From positions 87,786 through 151,785 of the forward strand of contig NZ_JAEHOK010000012.1 of assembly GCF_016236915.1 (NCBI RefSeq): 64,000 nucleotides of DNA, given 5' to 3'. The translations under genes and the position numbers were made by a program. Below, piece after piece: positions 53,680-62,688 of the stretch (the stretch's first letter is position 1; every line of letters begins with the position of its first letter). Origin of the DNA: Salegentibacter maritimus (lineage in GTDB: Bacteria > Bacteroidota > Bacteroidia > Flavobacteriales > Flavobacteriaceae). Under the pieces are notes generated by a model that searched no databases, had not been told where the DNA came from, and saw only the letters and a list, made by a program, of their open reading frames with translations.

Positions 53680-53710
53680 TTCACTCCATAAATTGCTGAG
53701 TTCACTCCAT
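53680..53710 (+). promoter_or_regulatory. Two perfect 10-bp direct repeats, candidate LytTR operator
   Basis: TTCACTCCAT occurs at 53680-53689 and again at 53701-53710, with starts exactly 21 bp apart (two helical turns). LytTR regulators bind two ~9-bp direct repeats with this spacing. The pair lies 58 bp before the metalloprotease start and 9 bp after the end of the sensor kinase gene. The second repeat overlaps a TTTG at 53710-53713 that could be the -33 element. Confidence 0.65.
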
Positions 53711-53767
53711 TTGATTTTTATTAACATCTCATTTAATAGAATTTTAGCATTAATTTAATCTTATTTT

Positions 53768-56338
53768 ATGGAAAAAATTTTATTGAAAGGTAGGACAGTA
53801 TATATAATTTTAGTACTCTTTCCTTTATTCGTTTTTAGCACCAACATTTTTGCTCAGGATAAACCAAACGAAAAGGCTAATGAGAAAAAAACGCAAGACG
53901 AAGCCAATAAAAAGAGTGATTCCATAACTAAAGAAGATAAAGAATTATCCTATCAAAAGTTTCTAAAAGATGGGAACCTTAAGGAAGGACTATTCAATAT
54001 TTACAATTTAAAAGGCGACTACTATTTCGAAATCCCGGATTCTTTAATTACCAAAGATCTCTTAATAGTAAATAAAGTTTCAAGTGTGCCCTATGCATTA
54101 AATGGTCACGGATTAAATAAAGGAATGGCTTTCGAGACTAAACTTATACGGTTTTACAAAGACACCTTACATAATAAATTATGGGTTAAAACTATAAACC
54201 CAAGAGTACAATCGCCAAAATCAGATGCCATTACGCGCTCAGTTCAGGCAAACTTCGGAGAATCTATTATAGAAGAGTTTGACATCAAAACGCAAAATAC
54301 CGACTCTACCTCTTCTTTTATCAAAGTAAATAAGATTTTTAATGGGAAGAAAAAAAGCTTTAGTGATGTCCTAGCCAACACTGGCTTGGGAGGAAGCATT
54401 AAAACAGACCTTTCAATTCTAGAAGAAGTCAAGTCCTTTCCTAAAAATATAGTAATAAAGGCACTACTTTCCACTTCCGTAAGTGAAGGTGGAAGCCCAG
54501 AGTTACCATTATCAATTGGTGTTACTACAAACATTGTTCTTCTTCCCTCCAAAATTATGAAGCCAAGGTTTGGAGATAAGCGTATTGGCTATTTTTCTAC
54601 GCCAATGGAATACTATTCTGATATACAACAGCAGGTAGAATCCCGGGACTTAATTACAAGATGGAAATTGGAACCAAAAAAAGAAGATATTGAAAAATAT
54701 AAAGAAGGAATACTGGTTGAACCTAAGGAGCCTATAGTTTATTATATAGATCCATCTACCCCACCACAATGGATTCCCTATATAAAAAAAGGTGTTCTAA
54801 ATTGGAATGCTGCATTTGAAAAAGCAGGTTTTAAAAATACAATTCAGGTTAGAATTCCCTCAGAAGAAGATAAAGACTTTGATATAGATGATGTACGGTA
54901 CTCCGTTATCACTTATGCAGCTTCCGAAAATCAAAATGCAATGGGGCCTTCTATTGTTGATCCACGAAGTGGGCAAATCTTAGAATCAGACATTATATGG
55001 TGGCACAACCTTATGAAAGGTTTGCATTCCTGGATACGCGTTCAAACTGGTCCTATCGATCCTGAAGCAAGGCCTAATACTTTTTCAAACGAATTAATGG
55101 GAGAGGCAATTCGGTTCGTTTCATCTCACGAAGTGGGTCACACGTTCGGTCTTAAACATAATATGGGTGCCTCATTCAGCTATCCTGTAGATTCCTTAAG
55201 ATCAAAAAGTTTTACTTCCAAAATGGCGGGAACAGCACCGTCTATAATGGATTATGCTCGGTTTAATTATGTAGCCCAACCGGAAGATAGTGTGACAGCT
55301 ATTACTCCCGAAATCGGTGTTTATGACAAATACGCTATTGAGTGGGGCTACCGATGGCTTGAAAATAAATCTTCCCATGAAGAAATCCCGATTTTAAATC
55401 AGTGGATTCGTAGACACGAAAATGACCCTCAATATTTTTATGGACCACAGCAAGCTGAGGTAGTTGATCCAAGATCTCAAAGTGAAGACCTAGGAGATAA
55501 TTCAGTAAGAGCCAGCGAATATGGGTTAAAGAATTTAAAGCGAATTGTCCCGAATATTCTTGCCTGGACCAAGGAAGATGGCAAAGATTATTATAAGGCT
55601 TCAAAATTATACAAATCCGTAATAGATCAGTGGGATTTATACAATCATCATGTTATGGCTAATATTGGAGGAGTGTATCTCAACAATACTGTTTATGGTG
55701 ATGGGAAAGACACTTATGAACCTGTACCCGCGACTCTACAAAAAAGCGCTTTAAATTATTTGATTAAAAACGGGATAACACCACAAAAGTGGTTATTTAC
55801 ACCCGAGATTATAGACAAAGTATTTGCAGTACGAGATGCTCCAGATGGAGAACGCTATTACTCTCCTGTTTCCATGTTACGCATTTACCAGACCAATTTA
55901 ATCTACGATTTATTAGGTACAGACAGGCTTATGAGGATTACAGAAAATGAGATCCTGGTAAATAAGGGTGATAAAGTCTTTACAGAACAATATTTATTTG
56001 ATGAACTATTTGATGCAATTTTCGAAAATACTAAAAAGGGGAAATCATTAGATATGTTTGAAAGAATCACTCAAAAGAATTACGTGGATGTCTTGACTGT
56101 TGACAGAAATAAACTGCTAAAAAAAACAAAAGAAAATGTGCTCTCCCAAAATTCAAAACAATTTAAAAATATCCACTTTTCATACATCCCCCGTGTTTCC
56201 GATGTTGCTACGAGTAAAAGAGCTGCACTGGAAGATATTCTAAAATTACTAAAAAAGAAAAAGAAAAGAGGTGACCGCATTACTAGGGCACATTACCGCG
56301 ACCTTATCTCAAGAATCGAGTATAATTTGAAGAATTAG
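53768..56338 (+). CDS. Secreted zinc-dependent metalloprotease (DUF5117/DUF4953-type, metzincin site)
   Basis: The 856-residue protein has a signal peptide ending near NIFAQ, a DUF5118/DUF5117-like N-terminal region, and a central metzincin-type active site HEVGHTFGLKHN (extended HExxHxxGxxH) near residue 458, with a candidate Met-turn PSIMDYARFNY ~40 residues later. The C-terminal half is the DUF4953-like region. There is no T9SS sorting tail, so it probably stays in the periplasm or outer membrane. It is 4 bp from the SusC gene and shares the LytTR-type operator, so a role in peptide breakdown for uptake is inferred. Confidence 0.9.
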   Translation: MEKILLKGRTVYIILVLFPLFVFSTNIFAQDKPNEKANEKKTQDEANKKSDSITKEDKELSYQKFLKDGNLKEGLFNIYNLKGDYYFEIPDSLITKDLLIVNKVSSVPYALNGHGLNKGMAFETKLIRFYKDTLHNKLWVKTINPRVQSPKSDAITRSVQANFGESIIEEFDIKTQNTDSTSSFIKVNKIFNGKKKSFSDVLANTGLGGSIKTDLSILEEVKSFPKNIVIKALLSTSVSEGGSPELPLSIGVTTNIVLLPSKIMKPRFGDKRIGYFSTPMEYYSDIQQQVESRDLITRWKLEPKKEDIEKYKEGILVEPKEPIVYYIDPSTPPQWIPYIKKGVLNWNAAFEKAGFKNTIQVRIPSEEDKDFDIDDVRYSVITYAASENQNAMGPSIVDPRSGQILESDIIWWHNLMKGLHSWIRVQTGPIDPEARPNTFSNELMGEAIRFVSSHEVGHTFGLKHNMGASFSYPVDSLRSKSFTSKMAGTAPSIMDYARFNYVAQPEDSVTAITPEIGVYDKYAIEWGYRWLENKSSHEEIPILNQWIRRHENDPQYFYGPQQAEVVDPRSQSEDLGDNSVRASEYGLKNLKRIVPNILAWTKEDGKDYYKASKLYKSVIDQWDLYNHHVMANIGGVYLNNTVYGDGKDTYEPVPATLQKSALNYLIKNGITPQKWLFTPEIIDKVFAVRDAPDGERYYSPVSMLRIYQTNLIYDLLGTDRLMRITENEILVNKGDKVFTEQYLFDELFDAIFENTKKGKSLDMFERITQKNYVDVLTVDRNKLLKKTKENVLSQNSKQFKNIHFSYIPRVSDVATSKRAALEDILKLLKKKKKRGDRITRAHYRDLISRIEYNLKN

Positions 56339-56341
56339 AAA

Positions 56342-59300
56342 ATGAAGAATCTCCTATACCTATTGATCTTAATTCCAACTTTTCTGGCAGCTCAACAAAA
56401 CCAAAAACTGGTAAGTGGAACTGTAATCGATGCGACTATGAATATGCCAATTCCAGGAGCTTCGGTATATATTTCCTCTTCCTTGGTTGGAAACCAGGCG
56501 AAGCAGGAAGGTGTTCTGGAAGGCGCCATGCTAGGAACCACAACAGATTTTGACGGTAACTTTGAGTTAAAAATCAACGATAATATCAAAACGCTAATGG
56601 TTTCTTATATGGGATATGAAACCAAATCAGTGGATGTCTCCAAATCATCTACAGGTTTAAATATTATTCTTGAAGCAAGTTCGGAAAATTTAACTGAGGT
56701 ACTTATAACCGGTTATCAGAAAATTGAGAAGCGCAAAGCTACTTCCTCCTATTCTACAATTGATGTATCAGAAATTCAGCAAGCAGGAGTACCCACAGTA
56801 GATCAGATGCTCACTGGACAACTTCCGGGGGTTCTTGTTCAACCCACCAGTGGTGCGCCCGGTGCACCTTCAAAAATCTCAATTAGAGGAACAGCCACAT
56901 TAAATGGTTCTTCAGATCCCCTTTGGGTTTTGGATGGTATTCCGCTAGAAGGAGAAGATATTCCGGCTGATTTTCGAGATAAGGACAATATTGACAATTT
57001 ACAATCCTATCCGATAGCAGGGCTAAACCCTAATGATATTGAAAGCATTACTGTTTTAAAAGATGCAGCGGCCACCTCAATTTATGGTGCGAGAGCAGCA
57101 AACGGTGTAATTGTGATTACCAGTAAAAATGGAAAAAAGGGCAAAATGCGTATTAATACCAATGCCAATGTTTTTGTAACGCAAAAACCTGATTATAGCA
57201 AATTAAACCTGATGAATTCTTCCCAAAAGGTAGACTTTGAACTCTTTTTGGCAAGTCGGGAAGATCTTCAATATCAAAAAGAGCGCGGTGATGTTGCCAG
57301 AATATTAAATTCTTTTGATGAATACAATACTTTTCAAAGTGACGGTTTTTCGGCTATTTCTCCAGAAGCACAAAACGCCATAAACAACCTAAGAACTAAT
57401 AGTACTAATTGGGAGGACCAATTATACCAAATGGCGGTGAACCAACAGTACGGTCTAAGTATTTCAGGAGGTAATGATAAGAACGATTATTATTTTTCTA
57501 CAGGTATTTTTGATGAAAAGGGCGGAACTATTGGTACCGGCCAGCAGCGATTCAACATTACCTTAAAAAACAACTTTTCTCTAAACGACAAGCTTAAAGT
57601 AGGAGTGGCCTTATTTGGAAACCAGAATAAGACTTTTTCCTACATCACTGGTGCAGATTCTTATACAAATCCTGCCTATTATGCCAGGAACGCGAATCCA
57701 TATCTAAAGCTAACCGATGATGAGGGAAACTATGTCTATGACCCAGATTTGGTGGAACGTTCAGATCTCAACCTTAATTATAATGTTCTTGAAGAGCGCA
57801 AAAACACCAGTCACGATTTAGCGGCAAATTCCCTAAAATCAATTTTCAACATAGATTATGAACTAAATAGCGATCTTCATTTCTCTACACAATTAGGTTT
57901 ACAATTGGATTTCAATAAAACGGAAAAGTTCAGCGACAAAAACAGTTATTATACCCGCAAGTACAGGCAAAGATCTCAATACAGCACTCCAGAGGGTGAT
58001 AGTTACTACATGCCTGAAGGAGGAATTATTCAGAATTGGAATAAAGAAGCTTTTCAATATAATTGGAAAACAACCGCCAATTACAATACTACCTTCAACA
58101 ATCTCCATGAACTGGATGTAATGTTAGGCACAGAGTTCAGAAGAAATAAAACAAATCAAATTCATACTAAAGGATTCGGTTTCAATCCTAACACCTTAAC
58201 AACTGTTCAGATAACCGATGATAGAGCCTTAGAAAACTCATTGTTTGATCCCTACCAAAAAGGTTCTAATGAGAATGCCTTTACATCGTTTTTCGGTACG
58301 GCATCCTATACTTATGATCGAAAGTATACTATCTTCAGCAGTTTAAGATATGACGGATCTAATCTCTTTGGAGTAAACCCAGAGTTTCGTTATCTGCCAA
58401 TTTGGTCGCTTGCGGGTTCATGGAAAATAGACGAAGAGAGTTTTATGGCCGATCTGGAGTTTGTAAGCAACCTGAAACTTAGGGGTTCTTACGGGATTCA
58501 AGGAAATATAGACAAATCAACATCCCCTTTTGTGTTGGGTAGTTATGGTAATGTCTCAATCTTACCAGGTATGAATGAAGAAATCATTCAAGCCCTGGGA
58601 GCTCCGAACCCAGATCTAAGGTGGGAAAAAACAACTTCATCAAACATAGGGCTTGATTTGGGATTGTTAGATAATCGGATTTATATAACCGGTGATTATT
58701 ATTACAAAAAAAGTACCGATTTGATAGGGCTGAAAGCGGTGCCCCTGGAGAGTGGGTACAATTTCATCAACACTAACTGGGGCACCATAAGTAATCGCGG
58801 TTTCGAACTGGCAATTAATACCATGAATGTTACTAATCCAAACTTCAAATGGACTAGCGGCTTCAATATTGCCCATAATAAAAGCGTAGTAGAAGATATA
58901 GCAATTAGGAAAGAAAATTTCAAACCCTCTTTACAAGGTTATAGCGCAAATGCCATTTTTGCTATTAAGACAGCTGGATTAGATAGTAATGGACTACCAG
59001 TGTTCCTAAAGGATGGCAAACAAGTATCTGCCGTAGATTTTTATAATTTAGAACAAGCCACAGACGGCAGCCAGTTAACCCGAGAAGAACATAGGAATCT
59101 GTACTCCTATGTTGGTGACGGAGCACCAAAATTTAGTGGAGGTTTCAGAAATACTTTTCAATACAAACAATTTGACCTTAGAATACTTAGCAATTTCAAT
59201 TTAAAACAAACAGTGCAGGCCACACCAAGCTACTACCCTACTCTAGCACAACCTGGTAATAATTACAGTACCGAAATTTTAAATGCGGGCACTGGTAATT

Positions 59301-59638
59301 TGCCTGCACTTATTGGCGCTAATTCTCCAGGGTTTAACACAGATTTGGTTTACAACTGGTACAATTCGTACGATGTAGGAAAAACTTACGATAACTTGGA
59401 CATCTGGGTAAAGGATATTTCTTATATCCGCATTAGCAGTATTAAACTAAGTTATGCTTTTCCGAGAAAACAATTAGAAAACTTAAAAATATCAGGACTA
59501 AGCTTAAATATAGAAGGCCGAAACCTATTAGTCTTCGGAAGCAATTACGATGGTTATTTTGACCCCGAAACATTTGGAAGCCTCTATGCCCAACCAATCC
59601 CAAAAGTAATCTCAGGAGGGTTTAACCTTACCTTTTAA
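56342..59638 (+). CDS. SusC/RagA-family TonB-linked outer membrane transporter
   Basis: The 1098-residue protein has a signal peptide (FLAAQ), an N-terminal carboxypeptidase-regulatory-like domain (~25-110, KLVSGTVIDATMNMPIPGASVYI), a plug domain with the SusC/RagA signature (VLVQPTSGAPGAPSKISIRGTATLNGSSDPLWVLDGIPL), and a large beta-barrel ending in GGFNLTF. It imports a nutrient through the outer membrane with TonB energy. Members of the RagA branch carry peptides and the SusC branch glycans. The protease upstream favours peptides here. Confidence 0.95.
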   Translation: MKNLLYLLILIPTFLAAQQNQKLVSGTVIDATMNMPIPGASVYISSSLVGNQAKQEGVLEGAMLGTTTDFDGNFELKINDNIKTLMVSYMGYETKSVDVSKSSTGLNIILEASSENLTEVLITGYQKIEKRKATSSYSTIDVSEIQQAGVPTVDQMLTGQLPGVLVQPTSGAPGAPSKISIRGTATLNGSSDPLWVLDGIPLEGEDIPADFRDKDNIDNLQSYPIAGLNPNDIESITVLKDAAATSIYGARAANGVIVITSKNGKKGKMRINTNANVFVTQKPDYSKLNLMNSSQKVDFELFLASREDLQYQKERGDVARILNSFDEYNTFQSDGFSAISPEAQNAINNLRTNSTNWEDQLYQMAVNQQYGLSISGGNDKNDYYFSTGIFDEKGGTIGTGQQRFNITLKNNFSLNDKLKVGVALFGNQNKTFSYITGADSYTNPAYYARNANPYLKLTDDEGNYVYDPDLVERSDLNLNYNVLEERKNTSHDLAANSLKSIFNIDYELNSDLHFSTQLGLQLDFNKTEKFSDKNSYYTRKYRQRSQYSTPEGDSYYMPEGGIIQNWNKEAFQYNWKTTANYNTTFNNLHELDVMLGTEFRRNKTNQIHTKGFGFNPNTLTTVQITDDRALENSLFDPYQKGSNENAFTSFFGTASYTYDRKYTIFSSLRYDGSNLFGVNPEFRYLPIWSLAGSWKIDEESFMADLEFVSNLKLRGSYGIQGNIDKSTSPFVLGSYGNVSILPGMNEEIIQALGAPNPDLRWEKTTSSNIGLDLGLLDNRIYITGDYYYKKSTDLIGLKAVPLESGYNFINTNWGTISNRGFELAINTMNVTNPNFKWTSGFNIAHNKSVVEDIAIRKENFKPSLQGYSANAIFAIKTAGLDSNGLPVFLKDGKQVSAVDFYNLEQATDGSQLTREEHRNLYSYVGDGAPKFSGGFRNTFQYKQFDLRILSNFNLKQTVQATPSYYPTLAQPGNNYSTEILNAGTGNLPALIGANSPGFNTDLVYNWYNSYDVGKTYDNLDIWVKDISYIRISSIKLSYAFPRKQLENLKISGLSLNIEGRNLLVFGSNYDGYFDPETFGSLYAQPIPKVISGGFNLTF

Positions 59639-59648
59639 AAAAATTATT

Positions 59649-60965
59649 ATGAAAAAACTAATATACCTTTCTATTACAGTATTACTGTGTTTTTCCTGTA
59701 ATGATTATTTAGATATAAAGCCGGTAGGCCAGGTCATTCCGACGTCAGTAGAAGATTACAGAAGTTTTTTAACTTCAGCCTATTCAATTACACATCTCAA
59801 TAAAATATTAACAACTTACAGAGGTGATGAATTACAGATCACTCCAGAAAGCCCCGGGGTAGAGCAATATGAAGATATTTATACTTGGAATGATGAAAAT
59901 CCAAGCCCATTAACACGACAATTTCCTTATGGTAGCTTTTACAATGTTATTTTTTATTGCAATCATGTTATAGAAAACAAAGATAATATAGAAGGAGATG
60001 CTGAGACCATCGATGAGTTGGTGGGTGAAGCTTTTGCTCTTAGAGCTATGCAATATTTTGAACTTGTAAACCTCTATTCTAAACCATTTAATCTTGCTAC
60101 CGCTGAAGGGGATCCAGCAGTCCCAATTGTTACTAAGTATGAAACCGAAGTAGACTACCCGACAAGCACAGTAAAAGAAATTTATGACTTCATTCTTGAA
60201 GATCTAAAAATGGCTGAAAACCTAATTTCTGTAGATAAGCAATCTACAGGTTTTAATTATCGGTTTTCCAGGGTAGCTGTAAAAGCATTTAAAGCCCGTG
60301 TCTTTTTATATCTGGGCGAATGGCAGGATGCGATCGAAAACACGGAAGCGGCGTTGACAATAAATTCCGAATTACAAGATTTGAATACTGATATGTCTGC
60401 TATGCCCTCGGAATATAATTCAATAGAATCCATACTGGCCTTGGAAACAGTTGCATCTTTTGACATCGCAACAAACGCTACGATTTCTGATGATTTGATC
60501 AATTCTTACAATCAATCTTCAGATTTACGTTTTGATCTTTATTTCAAAGAAACGGCCACAGAAAGATACAGAAGTAAAAAAAGCAAGGATAATAAATTCA
60601 AGGTTAGCTATAGAACTTCAGAGTTGTATTTAATTAAATCGGAGGCACTTGCCAGGCTGGGGCAAACTGAACTTTCTAAAACGGTATTATTGGAGTTTGC
60701 TCAAAACAGGTATACACCAGAAGGATTCGAGTCCTTCAAAACGAATATTCAAGAATTAGATCAAGAAAACCTACTTATTGTTATTTCTGAAGAACGTCGC
60801 AGAGAATTCGCTATTGAAGGCCATCGTTGGTATGACTTAAGGCGAACCACTCAACCAGAAATTACAAAGAGATATGATAATCAGACTTATACTTTAGAAA
60901 AAAATGATGATAGATATATAGTCCCCATTCCCAATGATGCAATAATAAACAATCCATTTTTATAA
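59649..60965 (+). CDS. SusD/RagB-family nutrient-binding lipoprotein
   Basis: The 438-residue lipoprotein has a lipobox (LLCFSC) followed by the SusD start NDYLDIKPVGQVIPTSVEDYRSFL. The helical TPR-like SusD fold is visible (AFALRAMQYFELVNLYSKPF, AVKAFKARVFLYLGEWQDAIENTEAAL), as is the C-terminal RREFAIEGHRWYDLRR motif. It should cap the SusC barrel from the cell surface. It is 10 bp downstream of SusC, the normal order. It is shorter than many SusD proteins, as in RagB-like members. Confidence 0.93.
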   Translation: MKKLIYLSITVLLCFSCNDYLDIKPVGQVIPTSVEDYRSFLTSAYSITHLNKILTTYRGDELQITPESPGVEQYEDIYTWNDENPSPLTRQFPYGSFYNVIFYCNHVIENKDNIEGDAETIDELVGEAFALRAMQYFELVNLYSKPFNLATAEGDPAVPIVTKYETEVDYPTSTVKEIYDFILEDLKMAENLISVDKQSTGFNYRFSRVAVKAFKARVFLYLGEWQDAIENTEAALTINSELQDLNTDMSAMPSEYNSIESILALETVASFDIATNATISDDLINSYNQSSDLRFDLYFKETATERYRSKKSKDNKFKVSYRTSELYLIKSEALARLGQTELSKTVLLEFAQNRYTPEGFESFKTNIQELDQENLLIVISEERRREFAIEGHRWYDLRRTTQPEITKRYDNQTYTLEKNDDRYIVPIPNDAIINNPFL

Positions 60966-61049
60966 AAAAATAAAAATCAATAAGCCGTTGCTATCTTGCG
61001 GTTTGCTCTTAAAACGAAAAGATAAAATAACCCTTTAAACAATTACATA

Positions 61050-62081
61050 ATGAAAAAAACGTATTCAATTATTTTAAGCATTTTTGTGGTAGCCATTACG
61101 GCAATTTCCTGTTCCAAAGACGATGATTCTACACCTCAATTATCTTCTCTTGCCGAAATCACTGATTTCACGCTAGATTTTGAAGGTATAAGTGCAGATG
61201 ATATCCACTATGATCTGGGAACTGATATTGCAGTAAGCGTTCCTTTTGGCACTTCTCTATCAGGTGTAATTCCAAGTATTTCAGTTTCACAAAATGCCAC
61301 AATTTCTCCAGCTTCAGGAGAAGCAATTACTTTTGAAGACGGAGAAGCTAAAACTTTTACCGTAACTGCGGAAGATGGTTCTATAAAAGATTACACGGTT
61401 ACTATAAATATTCGTGGAGAAGTAGGAAGTGGTTCCAAACTTGAAACTTATACCCTTACTGATATGTTTGGTGAAAACTCTGTTAGTACTTATACATACA
61501 ATGACGCAAATTTTGTAGAAGAAATCTCAAAAGAAATCAATGATTTTGGTGAAACTTCTAACATTACTTATGCTTTTGAGTACAATGATAAAAACCAAGT
61601 TATATCTAAAAGTGTAGATGCCACAGATGAGAAAACAGTTTATACTTACGAAAATAATAAGATCGTAAAAGCTGAGTACACAAAAGAGGGAACTGCCATT
61701 TATACTTTCAACTACGAGTATAAAGAAAATGGGGATTTAGCTTCTGAAAAACGAATAGATCATGAGAATGACGATTCTGTTGATGAAATCAAATTTGTTA
61801 TAGAAGATGGGAATGTGGTTGAAGAAGATAGATATGGAGAGGTTTACGTTGCCACGTATGATGAAAAAAACAATCCTTTCATAGGGATGTATCCTACGGC
61901 TTACGCAGCAATTAATATAGGAATACAGTCTGTAAACGTGAACAACCCTATCAGTGGGACTCTTGCAGATGATACTATCACTTATGAGTACAATGAAGAT
62001 GGATATCCGGTTAGCGCTTCGTACACATATTTTGATGGCTTAGCCACGGTAGATAAAACCTTTACTTATTACTCTGAATGA
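61050..62081 (+). CDS. DUF5018-like surface lipoprotein with beta-repeat C-terminus
   Basis: The 343-residue protein has a lipobox (ITAISC) and an N-terminal Ig-like domain of the DUF5018/DUF5012 type (SLAEITDFTLDFEGISADDIHYDL to DYTVTINIRG). The ~215-residue C-terminal part consists of YD-repeat-like beta strands (ENNKIVKAEYTKEGTAIYTFNYEYKENGDLASE). It follows SusD by 84 bp, the usual place of a surface ligand-binding lipoprotein in such loci. The ligand is unknown. Confidence 0.75.
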   Translation: MKKTYSIILSIFVVAITAISCSKDDDSTPQLSSLAEITDFTLDFEGISADDIHYDLGTDIAVSVPFGTSLSGVIPSISVSQNATISPASGEAITFEDGEAKTFTVTAEDGSIKDYTVTINIRGEVGSGSKLETYTLTDMFGENSVSTYTYNDANFVEEISKEINDFGETSNITYAFEYNDKNQVISKSVDATDEKTVYTYENNKIVKAEYTKEGTAIYTFNYEYKENGDLASEKRIDHENDDSVDEIKFVIEDGNVVEEDRYGEVYVATYDEKNNPFIGMYPTAYAAINIGIQSVNVNNPISGTLADDTITYEYNEDGYPVSASYTYFDGLATVDKTFTYYSE

Positions 62082-62110
62082 ATTAGCCTTTAGTTTTCAT
62101 TTTGACCATG

Positions 62111-62146
62111 AAACAAGCACTCTATTAGGGTGCTTGTTTTTTTAAT
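62111..62146 (+). terminator. Rho-independent terminator after the SusCD-lipoprotein genes
   Basis: A 10-bp perfect stem (AAACAAGCAC at 62111-62120 with GTGCTTGTTT at 62130-62139) is followed by T-residues to 62143. It ends the protease-SusC-SusD-lipoprotein unit. Confidence 0.88.
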
Positions 62147-62153
62147 ATTACCA

Positions 62154-62672
62154 ATGAAAAATTACATCCTATTTCTATTCTTAATTATTTCTTCCTGCAA
62201 TAGTACCACTTCACAAGTAGAGCCGTTAGCCAAAGACGAGGAACAATTTTTGAATAGAGAAAACAAAATAATAAATTTATACACCACCGCAGCGGTTCCG
62301 CTATTTAACGACTATAAATGCATAAATATTCCTGCCAAATTACAAGTTGATGAAAAGGACTATTCCATCAATGCTGGAGCTGCGATAGATTATATTGAAA
62401 TAAGTAGGGGGCTTATAAATTTGGAAAGTAGCACAATTCAACTTTTTGTATTAGCACATGAACTTGCTCATATAGCCACACTTATCCAGGCAAAAAGTTT
62501 TGGTCTTCCTGGGGAGATTCCTGCTGGTAAGAGAACTAATGAATATAAAAAAGCAGAATACCTGGCAGATTTAATAGCCTTCCATTTAATCTTAAAACAA
62601 AGACCAGAAGATTTTAATTTTTTAAAATCAAACTTTAGTTTTTTAATTAGTTTACTAGGTAAGGGTCTGTAA
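62154..62672 (+). pseudogene. Zinc metallopeptidase-like lipoprotein, 3' end replaced by an IS256 insertion
   Basis: From the ATG at 62154 the reading gives 172 residues with a lipobox (IISSC) and a zincin motif LAHELAHIAT (HExxH) near residue 110. A downstream acidic segment (KKAEYLADLIAFHLI) may supply the third ligand. The ImmA/M48-like arrangement suggests a small membrane-bound peptidase. The last codons (GKGL and TAA, 62661-62672) lie in the left end of the IS256 element, so the native C-terminus has been lost. The catalytic region is still present, so a truncated product could be made. Confidence 0.65.
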
Positions 62673-62688
62673 ATTAAACTCTGTCTGA
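62665..62688. repeat. IS256 left inverted repeat
   Basis: This 24-base arm pairs with 63975-63998. It supplies the stop codons both of the interrupted lipoprotein gene (TAA 62670-62672) and of the transposase (TTA at 62674-62676 on the plus strand). Confidence 0.85.

Noticed and set aside
44807..62660. A perfect direct repeat of the tRNA-Leu 3' end marking the other border of the island
   Set aside because: Only a chance 7-base match (TCGAGTA near 56317) was seen, inside the protease gene; this is too short.
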